This document shows, one piece after another, positions 18,952-28,626 of a stretch of 36,967 nucleotides of DNA. The stretch comes from Chromera velia (taxonomy: Eukaryota > Sar > Chromeraceae). Where the stretch lies: NCBI GenBank assembly GCA_018398765.1, contig JAHBMJ010001023.1, positions 1 to 36,967 on the forward strand. The letters are read 5' to 3'. The stretch's first letter is position 1. Each line of letters opens with the position of its first letter. The position numbers were made by a program, and so were the translations under genes. The notes under the pieces were generated by a model. It made no database searches, was not told the DNA's origin, and saw nothing but the letters and a program-made list of their open reading frames with translations.

Positions 18952-21900
18952 TCTCGGTGGCTGCAGGGTGGATGGACGCCTCTCCATTTGGCTGCTCGCA
19001 ATGAGAATGGGACCCCGGAGATGGTTGAGGCTCTGGTGCGGGCGGGGGCAGAAGTTCATGCGAAGACCAACGTGAGTCATGTCGTGTTCATTTTCGGTGA
19101 ATCTTTTCATTCTCTGAGTGTTCAAAGGACATGCATCTGTCGATCTATGAAGAGACAGTTCATGCATGGAGGCCTTCAAGCATTTCCTTTGCATGCGTGC
19201 TTGTTTGGATTGGTTCAGTTGTGTCGTTTTGAATGCCGGCCGGGTCTTTCTTCTGATTTTGATTGTTTGAGTAGAGATTCCGTTTCAGAGGACATGTAAC
19301 TTGAGAGGATCTGGCGCCCGCCGATTCAGAAGCGGGGGGGAGTGTGTCTGCGGAGACGCTCTTGGATGACTTGTGGATGCATAGATGGGTGGATGGATGG
19401 ATGGATGGATGGATGGATGGATGGATGGGTGGGTGGATGGATGGATGATGTTTCAATGACGACGGAAGAAGCTGCCACATGTGTTTGCGTGTCTGTTGGG
19501 GGGCAGACAGCGATTGAATGTCTACAGTTGTTTTGTTTTTTTGGCCTTCAGGTCTGATTTGCTCTTTTCCTTGTTTCCTCTTCTGTTTGTTCTCTTCTCT
19601 TGTTTGTGATCTTCGGAAGAATGACACGGACTGCCTCCGCGGCTATGCAAGCCTGTCATCTCTCCGGCTGTTTTCTGTCATTGCGCCCTGAGCCTCTCTC
19701 CCCGTTTCTGCCTGATGCTTGAACGTTTCTTTTCTCTTGCTAGTTAGTGATCGAGGTATCTTGCCGTATCTTCTCTTTTCGAATCCTCTTGACGGCCTTC
19801 GGTTTTCTTTTTTTTTACGATGCATTTGGTAGGGCCTTCTGCATGTGCTGCAGGAGTCTTCGCTTCCCTTATGACTTCATGTATATGGATGGGTGGATGG
19901 GCGTAGTGAGTGCATGACTGGAGATGATGAGTAGCTGCGCCGGTGTGGCAGCGCGAATCAGTGCATGGAGGCCCGATCGAAGGATGAAGCTGTGCACTGA
20001 AACGAGTTCTTTGACCTTTGATTCAGGTTCAGGATTGGTCTCCCTCTGTGCTTCTCGGTGGCTGCAGGATGGAGAAACGCCTCTCCATTCGGAACCCCGG
20101 AGAACGTTGAGGCTCTTGTGCGGGCGGGGGTAGACGTTCATGCAAAGAACAAGGTGAGCCATGTTGTGATTCGTTTTTTCCTTCTGCTTTCTCCTTTGGG
20201 TTTTTAGTCAGATGACGGAGTTGTGAACAGGCAGGCAGTGCATCGATTCTTTCATGGAAGCCTGCGGGCCCTTCGTGTGCGCATTCGTTCGGTTTGGTCT
20301 CATATGGCTGTTGTTTATTGGTAAAAGTTTGTTAGTAAGCGATGCCCGCTGTTTGGCGTGTTTCGTTCTAGTTAGGGTTTTCTCCGACAAGCAGCCGTTG
20401 GGTTTTCTACCCTCAACATCCCTCAATCACCTTCAGAAGTCCCACTGCACTAGTGCATTTATACTCGGCGGTGTGTAGTTGCGTTTGGATTCATCAACCG
20501 TGCACTTCTTGTCTGTTTTTAATTGCGTCAACCTGGTGACCTTAATTCATGTGTACATGCATGGTTTCTGCGATAAACAAACATGCAATCACAAGCCGCT
20601 TTATGATACTATCGTGACACACTGTTGTCTTCCAGTATTCCCAGGGCTCTCGGACTGCCGCTGATGTTGCTCAAGTGCATGGCAAGAAAGATGTCGCCAG
20701 GAATCTGCGCGACCCCCAATGGTGTGCAAGAATGAGGAGTCGGGAGACGGCTGTCCAGACCGAGACACCCAACCAATCTCGGCCTCTACAGGAGACGGCA
20801 TCAGACATGAAGGACCGTTTTCTCTTCCTTCGTGGAGGAGACAGCGAGGGAGAAAGGCACAACGGGGGGTTGACAGGTCTCCCTGTGCCTCAGTGGACTG
20901 ACCTCCTCTCCGTGTTGGGCTCTCTTTGTTCCCCTCAGCAACTGAGTCTGTCGGATGTGCTCGGACAGGCTCGGACTTCAGTGGTGTCCCTCAAAGAAGC
21001 GACAGAACGCGCAAACGCCTTCCGGGACCATCAGAAGGGGCTCAAACACAAGGTAGCGTCAGCTTCGGCAACAGCAGCACCCCCACCCCCCGTGTCGGAA
21101 GGGGAATCCCTTGACAGAGACTGCCAGCGGGTGGACTGTCTGAGGTCTCTTGAAAGCGCTTTGCGAGGAGGCTCCCGAGTAGCTGAGCAATTTCAGGAAC
21201 TAGCGGGGAGGGGGGAGGTAGAGGACAGACAGAACCTCCCCCGAACCCAGATCCTCGCAGACCGTCTGCAGGCCTCACTGGAAGGGATTGAGGCGGCTGT
21301 CGGCGAGTTTGTCGTTGCCGCATCCTCGCAAGATACCCGTTCCCTCGCAGAGATCGCTCAGTCTGCAGTGACTCTCGCAGAAGGGTGGCAGCGTCGGAGG
21401 AAGGTAGAACTGAAAGCAAAACGGTCAGCAACAGAGGCCTGCATTGCGTGCGTCAGAGAATCTCTCGATCTCCGCATGGAAAGGCTCCCTTCTGCCTGTG
21501 GGGAGTTGGAGAGGGTGGTGGGGGAGGAGGGGAGGTTTAGGGATCTGATGGAGCGACTGGAAGACCCCGTGTCTCCCGAAGGGGGGGCACGGGGGGGGGA
21601 GGGGAGGGGGAAGTATGTGGTGAGAGGAGTGGTAACAGCAGGGCGGGCAGTTCTTGGGCAGGTGCGGGACGTGCCTGTGCTTGAGAAAGAGCTCAGAGAC
21701 GCCCTGCAGGAGGTGGAGGCTGCAGCTGTGGAGTTCCGGGAAGGGGTTGCCTTGGCAAATCCGGAGAGGTTGCAGGAGTGGAGAGAAAGGCTGTCGATGC
21801 TTCTCGAGGCTCAAAAGAAAGAGAAGAAACAAATCCGCAGAAGAGAGCGAGATATCGGAAACGCAATAGACGAAAGCCCCTCAAACGGACAGCAAGCAAA

Positions 21901-23629
21901 AGTAAATGGACTGAAAACAGAGCTCCAACAGCTGCAAGAGCAGGCAGCCACAAACGACTACGCAGCAGCCATCGCCCGTGAGCGTGCTCGTCTGCTCGCC
22001 CTAGCCTCCCTCCACTTCCCTGAGCTCTTGTGGGACGGGGGCGACTTCTTTCGTGTCGCCCGGCAGGATGTGGAGGCAGTCGGGAATCAGGGGGCCCTGC
22101 TGTCTGCTGGGGTCCTTCTGCAAGGCCGGTCCTCTGAACGGGACTTCCGAAACGAGGAGGTCCTGTCTGAGCCCTCTCCGCAGACAGGCAGCCTTGCGAG
22201 GGTGTCGACATGCGAGGACATGCAGGGCATAAAGTGGGTGCTAAAGAGGTTTCAGTTGGGGGCCACAGGGGAGGCTTCAGCAGCAGTCCGACACTTCTAC
22301 CGTCAAGTTTCGATGTTGCACGAGCTGCAGCACCCGCACCTGTGCCCTGTTGTTGCTGTGTGGCAGGAGGGAGAGTACGGGTTTGTGCAGATGCCCTTCT
22401 ACCCGGGGGGGGACCTGGCGGGATGGATGAGGGAGCGGCCTGCAGAGGGGGGAAGAGATGCAGCAGCAAGTCTGCGGTTGGCAGAAGACCTTCTGTCTGC
22501 CCTCTCCTTCCTCCACAACAAAGGAAAGGTGCACTGCGATGTGAAACCGCAAAATCTTTTCCTCACAGAGAGGGGCAGGGGGGTGTTGGGTGATTTCGAT
22601 GGCATCAAGGAAGCCAGTGAGAACGGGCAGTCCGGTGCAACAACCATTCTGCACGTGACTGCTCACTATCTGGCCCCCGAGGTGCGTGCGGGAGCGCCCG
22701 CTTCCCCCAAGAGTGACGTTTTCTCTGCAGGTGTAACCCTTTCTGAGCTGCTGGGAGGGGGTGTGCTCGCAGGGCAGCCTCAGCGGCAGGCTGCCCTTGA
22801 GAGGCTTCTTGTTCGCATGCAGGCAGAGAATCCCTCCGACCGTCCGACTGCCACAGAGGTCCTTCAAGACCGTCTCTTTTCGCAAACAGCTGTGGACGCT
22901 GCACAGTGTGTGACGTGCTTCGAGGTTGTCCTGCAGGACAGGGGGAGTTTGTACGCCTCCCACTCCCCAGATGCCTCGCAACAGCACTTCATGTGTGCCG
23001 ACTGTGTGAACAGACACGTGCAGGCACGGAGCTCGCTTGACCCAGAGTACAGCGACGTGCGTGCCCGGTTCAAGGCCAACGACTGCCGAGTGTCATGCGT
23101 TGCCCCCGGGTGTCCCTCCAACCCGTTTGCCCATGCCGACCTTGCGCGTCTTCTGCGCCCAGAGGTCCTGCAGCAGTGGGAGGGGGCGCGTCTGGAGGCA
23201 GCGGAGGAGAGGGTGCGGGCGGAGATGGAGACAGAATTCGAGGAGAGGCTGCGGAGGGCATTGAGGGAAGATGGGGCACAGAGGAGAGTGAGGGAGATTG
23301 CGGAGGAAATCCTGACCCTGAAGTGCCCCCGTTGCCGTGCAGCTTTTCTTGACTTCAATGGCTGTGCAGCGCTGACCTGTGCCCGTTGCAACTGCGGTTT
23401 CTGCGGGTACTGTCTGCGTGACTGCGGTCACGATGCTCACGGGCATGTTCCGGGATGTCCTCTGGGCGTGGGCATGTTTGTCAGGCAGGAAGAGTGGGAG
23501 CGCGTTCAGAGAGACCGCAAGAGTCGGCAGGTAAGGGAGGTGCTTGGTCGGCTGGGGCAGGAGGACAGAGCGGAGGTTCGGCGGTTGCTTGAGCCTCTGC
23601 TTCGAGAGAATGGGATTGTGATTCCATGA
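17527..23629 (+). CDS. Ankyrin repeat - coiled coil - divergent protein kinase - RBR-like zinc finger fusion
   Basis: A predicted signalling protein of about 1,118 residues. Exons: 17527-17535 (Met-Asp-Ala), 17943-18090 or 18092, 18321-18422, 18967-19071, 20636-23629. Exons 3-5 join in phase 0 and encode ankyrin repeats ([55 protein letters not shown]). Exon 5 continues with a Glu/Arg/Gln-rich coiled coil (about 21000-21980) and a kinase domain (about 22040-22890). Kinase features: lysine in WVLKRF (codon 22244), catalytic loop VHCDVKPQN (Asp codon 22538), DFD in place of DFG (22592-22600), LAPEV, and SDVFSAGV. The C-terminus has an RBR-like module: CVTC...HFMCADC...C, then CPRC...DFNGC..LTC..C..GFCGYC...DAHGHVPGC. 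The first two exons are less certain because the exon 2-3 phases conflict if the better donor at 18091 is used. No glycine-rich loop was recognised. Confidence 0.8.
18722..18785. repeat. (GGAT)n minisatellite in an intron of the ankyrin-kinase gene
   Basis: Imperfect GGAT units lie just upstream of the duplicated exon block. A second array is at 19383-19448 and a short remnant at about 19885-19900. Confidence 0.9.
18915..18946. repeat. (CT)n microsatellite forming the polypyrimidine tract of ankyrin exon 4
   Basis: Sixteen CT units end about 20 nt before the acceptor at 18965-18966. The duplicated block downstream (near 20035-20050) lacks this expansion. Confidence 0.9.
19383..19448. repeat. 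(GGAT)n minisatellite, second array
   Basis: About 16 GGAT/GGGT units in the intron between ankyrin exon 4 and the duplicated exon. Confidence 0.95.
19888..20165 (+). repeat. Duplicated ankyrin exon block (partner 18770-19085)
   Basis: Intron sequence before the exon is shared almost exactly (for example GGTGTGGCAGCGCGAATCAG and GGAGGCCCGATCGAAGGATG), as are the acceptor context TTCTCGGTGGCTGCAG and the donor side GTGAG(T/C)CATGT. The copies are about 1.1 kb apart in direct orientation, with GGAT arrays between them that could have mediated the duplication. Confidence 0.9.
20068..20153 (+). pseudogene. Frame-broken duplicate of the ankyrin exon, splice sites intact
   Basis: A copy of exon 18967-19071 (105 nt) reduced to 86 nt by a net 19-nt loss after CTCCATT. 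The acceptor (GCTGCAG) and the donor (AAG then GTGAGC) are both preserved. If included in the mRNA it would end translation at TAG 20131-20133, before the kinase and zinc modules. If skipped, exon 4 and exon 5 join in phase 0. It is therefore either a silent relic or a poison-type exon. The sequence alone does not tell which. Confidence 0.7.
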
Positions 23630-24826
23630 GGGCCCCTGCACAGACAGAGTGCCGCTTGTTGGGCCTACGTGTGCATGTGCGTGTGCTTGTTTGCTTTTGC
23701 ATTCTGTAATCAGGAGGCAGTGCGTGTAACGTGTGTATGCGTGCAAGGAACTGGCTGCAATTAAATGATTTGTGTCCACGCCTCCCCGCTTCCTTTCCCT
23801 GAATGGTTCTCTGTCTCTGTCTTGAGACACCCCTCTCTCTTTCTCTCTCTCTCTCCCTCTCTTTCCCTGTCCCTGAACTTTTCCTATGACAGGCATGCAT
23901 CCGAATACAGAATCTAGAGCAGTCAACTCGATCACTCAATGCCAAGAAACAAGCTAGGGAAAGGGGAGAATGAAGACCTGCAGGTCAACGCGTGCGACCG
24001 ACTGATCAACTGAGAGACCGAATTTTTGAAAACGGATCGACGCATGAATGGAGGGCATGACGAGCAGTCATTAACTCGATGCTGGAATGAAGATGAAAAA
24101 AAAAAATGAAACGAAAGTTGTCTGGGTGTACGTAGCAGTCTCATGCATGATTTCATGACCTTATACACATCTGCTTAATTGTTTGCATCAATCATGCGTG
24201 GGCATGCACGTGCATTTGACTGACAAGAACTTGCTGCAAATTTGCCTCTCTCAAATTATTGGTACTGCTTCTCTTCTCGATCATGCATGGACTCTCTCTC
24301 TCTTTCTCTCTGCATGCATGTCTCTTCTTTTCTTTCTTGGCCTCCACTTTTTTCATCTCTCGGTTCACGAGAGCACGCATGTGTCAGGCACGTCGAATGA
24401 CTTTGTGCCAGATCCAAGAACTACGAAGGGAGAGGGGGAGGTGGGGGGGAAGGTACGGAACGATGGGCAAAGGGGGCTAAGCGCTTCCGGGAGCGCTCGT
24501 TTTGGGGCCGGCCTGTTTTCCGTTCGTGTTTCTGCTTCTGCACTCTGCATGCATGTATAAATCTGACTCTGTGTCTGGGTGTGCTTGCTTAGTTTCGAGT
24601 TTCATGCTGCAACTCCTTTTTCCCGCGTGATTTTCATCTTCTCCTTTTTCTGGTTCTTTGGTCTTGGCTTAGACTGAGTAACAAACCCTGTGTCTCTGCA
24701 GTGTGTCTGCATTTTCTCCAACTATCTATGTGACTTCACATGAGTCGGACCTGCTAGCCGAGGGGTTCTCCCTGCATACTCCTCCCTCCCTTTCTCCCCT
24801 CTCCCACCCACTCCTCCCTCCCCCCT

Positions 24827-24853
24827 TCTCTCTCTCTCTCTCTCTCTCTCTCT
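24827..24853. repeat. (CT)n microsatellite
   Basis: Thirteen CT units flanked by C-rich and G-rich strand-asymmetric DNA. Confidence 0.9.
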
Positions 24854-26154
24854 GGGGTGGGAGGGTGGGGTCGGGGGGGTAACTGGGTGGGTGGGTGTCG
24901 GAGGGGGCAGGTGGTTTCTTTTTTGTTGTGCACCACCTCAGTTCACACCTACCATGCATCCGGCTTGCCTGCGAGGTGAGGCAGCCTGCGAGGCGAGGCA
25001 GCCTCGTCGCTAGTGGTGCAAGCAGCGCGCCGCCCTTGCAGTGCCTGTCAGTCGGCCCCGAACGGCATGCGTGCGGGCGGCCGGCCTATTGCGTTCATTG
25101 GCGTGCAGTGATTGATCGATCGACATGTATCCTCACACCCAAAGAGTGCGATCGTTGTGTTCGTCTAGTGACTGTGGTTGGTACCTGCGCCAGTGCCTGA
25201 CACTCTAGCTGACACTCCTCCTAGCTATTCTATGTATAAGGTCAGGCCTCCAAGGCTCCAACTGTCTAGCTGCTCACCAGCCTACCGATCAGCCCCTACA
25301 CTGGTCTTATCAACTATATGCACTGTCATGGAGAACTTGAAATGTTGTAAACATTCGAGCTTCTTTTTCAAATTAGATTTAACTTGAATTCAGTTTTAAT
25401 TAAGTACTATATAATATTTATAACTAGATTTATTATTTTAAGACTATAAAAATTTAACTAAAAATTTAACTCTAGAATTAACTATATAATGTATGAAGAA
25501 TGGAAATAAAAAAATATGTGTAAACTGTTTTCTGTATAAGAAATTTAAGTGTACGAAAATATTACGTTAAAAGTCAACAATCGACCGTCACAATGGTTCC
25601 ACTCTCTAATGCAAAGCACCAAACTGAATGATTAAGCCACTTCTACTCTCACTGACCAAGATAGATCGAGCTCGCCAATCGAAAAGAGCACACGGCACCA
25701 CGTTTTAAAAGTCTTTACCTGCAACCGAGAGGGAGGGTGTCAACGTACCTTCGTGTATGCATATTCCCATACATGTGTGTGCCGTTTCTGCTTCTCTTCT
25801 TCATGTCGAAAAGAATCTCTGTACAGCACTGCATTGGCCTAGTGCATTAGCATTCATCTTTAGATTGCTACTAAAGGTGGGCGAAGCTGTTTTCCTCCCG
25901 GCAAACCGTTTGGCATTATGCATGTAAACAGACTCAGTCTGCTGGCTCAGCTTCTTGACTTAAACCTGTTGTTCTGATCCTTTTCGTTGCTATGCGTGCA
26001 CAGTCGTTTATGTTACATAGAGTAGCCAATAAAACAGTTCTCATGCTGCACAGAGAAGAAGTCAACATATGTAGATTTGATTTGATGCAGAAAGCAGCTT
26101 TGGAATCCGAGAGCGCACATGCATACTTGCGCATTCAATGACCGGCCCTGTATT

Positions 26155-26182
26155 TAGCCGATTTTTATTTTAAAATCGGCTA
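26155..26182. repeat. Near-perfect hairpin TAGCCGATTTT / AAAATCGGCTA
   Basis: An 11-bp inverted repeat separated by about 6 bases, at the left edge of a GC-rich segment that leads into the GGTGCAAAACAGG repeat. It could be the terminus of a small element; no T-tract suggests a transcription terminator. Confidence 0.6.
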
Positions 26183-26314
26183 ATAGGCCTTGTTCCGCGT
26201 GCACCGCGGCCCGGCAACACGCTTGCATACATGGGCCGCGGGAAGCCGTGGGGTGGGGCCACGGCGCGTTAAATGGCCATGACGCTGACACTTTTCACCC
26301 AATTCCATTCAATC

Positions 26315-26418
26315 AGGTGCAAAACAGGTGCATCAGGTACATCTGGTACAAAACAGGTGCATCTGGTGCAGCTTCTTGGTTTGCACCTTTTCTGAGGTGC
26401 ACCTTTTCCAAGCCCTAA
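26315..26418. repeat. GGTGCAAAACAGG dispersed repeat, copy C
   Basis: GGTGCAAAACAGGTGCATC, a variant GGTACAAAACAGGTGCATCT, then GGTTTGCACCTTTTCTGAGG and TGCACCTTTTCCAAGCCCTA. It matches 8590-8683 in order and spacing. In both places a GC-rich segment with GGGCCG/GGGGCCACGG-type words lies about 50-100 bp upstream. Confidence 0.8.
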
Positions 26419-26945
26419 AAATATATATGAAAATTGATATTTTAAATTGTATATAGGCCGGAATTAATGTAAATCTGGGCCATTATCTGGCAAAAAACCT
26501 TATAAAATTGGGACAAAGTGGAAGTCCTTAACTAAAGTATCAATTTGATAAATTAGGACATGTATATGTTTTAATTTAAAAAAATATAAGCGGTCATAAG
26601 GTATCATAAGGCCTAAACCTAGAGTCTGGCGCTTTTTAATTCACGAGCATTCGATCATCGTTATACATATTCTATGTTTCTTACTTTTTGTCAGTCACGT
26701 TCCTTTTAAAGCTCTCCTGTTCCAAAGACGTCAATAATGACTTCTCACCTTCTAACTGCCAGCTCCTTTGTCTTGCATGCTACCCCAGTTTTGAAACTTT
26801 ATGCTTCTGTTTGTTTTACCCCGAAAAGAGTGGAAGAGGCAACGTACGAGTCCAAATTTCTCTTTCAAGCAACCTCCTTCACCTCTTTAGAGCTCCCTCT
26901 CGCACTCCTGTGTGGGAATATCATTCCGTCTATCAATCCCCCAAG

Positions 26946-27041
26946 TCAAGTCGCCATCACTCGTGCCACCAGCCCAGCAGGCATCGAGGAGGTCGCCGTC
27001 TGGATAGGCTCAAATCCGACTTCATCTACAGGAACACCCAG

Positions 27042-27104
<63 letters not shown>

Positions 27105-28588
27105 AAGAAATTCAGGGGGGAGAAGGGAGAGTGTGCACATACGTGGATTGACAAAGGACATGAAATGATAGCCAACAAAAAGGTTGGTTCACAGGCTCGC
27201 TGCAAACTTCAAGCAAACCCTGCAGCAACACCCACTTAGCTCGGAACGAAACGACTCATCTACATGCAAAACTGTCCATGTGCTGAATGAAGACACTCGG
27301 ATCGGTTTAAAACAATTCAAGCGGCAAACCGAATACCCCATGCACGAATGTGATCTCTCCACCCAGCCCACCTCTATCACATCTGTCTCTTACTCTCTCC
27401 CAGTCTCCATATTCCCCCCACCCCCCTTACCTACCTCCTGCAGTTTCGACTCCATCACCCTGCAGGTGTCGTTGTAGACTTTGGAGGCCCTGTGGACCTC
27501 GTACTGCAGTTCCTTGATCAGACGGTTCTTAGATCCCAACACCTGCAGGCAGGTAGACAGGCAGGCAGGCAGGGACCAACATCATCATCATCATAGTAGA
27601 CTTCATTACATGGCATCGTCATGGGGTGCGTGGGAGCCTGTGATTCACTTGATTGTTAGAAGAGGGGAAAGTCAAGGGAAGGGGAGCAGAGGGGGACGTG
27701 GTGACACCAGACAGGCACAGCGAATTAAACAAGGAGGGAGGGAGGAAGAAAAAAGCTAGGGAGGGAAGGAAGCTGTCGGACAATGCAAACGAGTTTGTTT
27801 CCCTTTTCTTTCCTCGCTCCTCCCTCTCTTCTTTCGTGTTTCTTCCTGCCTGTACTTCTTCAACCCCCCTTGCAAGGCACTCACCTGTTCCAGTTTCCCG
27901 GCGATGTTCTCGATCACCTCAGGTGCAAGCTGGGCGTTCCTCAGGACTTCGTCTAGCTGTCCTTGCTGCAGGCAGGCAGGATGGAGGGAGGGAGGAAAAG
28001 AAGGCGAAACAGAGCACGGAGAGAAGTCAAGTGACAGAAGAAGAAACGGTGTGATGATGTCCCTTTTTAGCGCTTTTTCATTTTTGGTTTAAACAAAGGA
28101 ACGAGTGCGGGCAGAAAAAAACGTCAGATGCAATCCGCTCACACAGTGAGTGACAGACAGAAACAGGGAATCGTCCATCGAATGGCCCCCCTCCCGCCCA
28201 CTTCCCCCCGCGGGCACGCACCTTCTCGTTCATTGCCGCTGTGAGAAGGTCCAGCTTCTTCTCCAAGACCACGTTCTTGAACTCTGCTTTCCTCCTGATC
28301 TCACGGACCTGCAGGCAAGAATGCAGGAAGAGAGAAGCAGGCAGGCAGGCACACAGATAAATAGTGAGAAAGAGCGAACAAAGCGATGTTTCAAAGAAAG
28401 TCAATGCACATAAACCTTTAAATTCGGATAGTTATCCGTGCAAGACTAGCTATCAAACACCTAATTGCCTGCCTGTCTGTTCTCCTTCCTTCCCTTCGTC
28501 CTGTACCTCTAGAGCCTTTCCAAACTCCCCCCCCCCGACTGACCCCCTTGTTGAACCGCCTGTACAGCTCGTCCCTTTCCTTCTCGAC

Positions 28589-28626
<38 letters not shown>

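Larger units (their letters stand above)
23630..26945. other. Convergent intergenic region, repeats, no gene recognised
   Basis: This lies between two converging genes. ATTAAA at 23760-23765 may be the poly(A) signal of the kinase gene. It contains a (CT)n tract at 24827-24853, GC-rich patches at 24960-25090 and 26195-26275, an AT-rich stretch at 25370-25560, a hairpin at 26155-26182, and the dispersed GGTGCAAAACAGG repeat at 26315-26418. TGCATGC words are frequent. The region left of 26946 presumably includes the DRC4 3' UTR. Confidence 0.5.

Noticed and set aside
21693-23391. Long minus-strand frames opposite the kinase-RBR exon
   Set aside because: High GC lowers stop frequency here; the plus strand has clear kinase and zinc motifs and the opposite frames have none.
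28512-28535. Possible extra DRC4 microexon encoding FGKALE
   Set aside because: It would require an intron of about 20 nt or a length error in a 10-C run. Joining exon 12 (ends 28544) directly to exon 13 gives the family's usual spacing between the RRF and FKN positions with correct phase.
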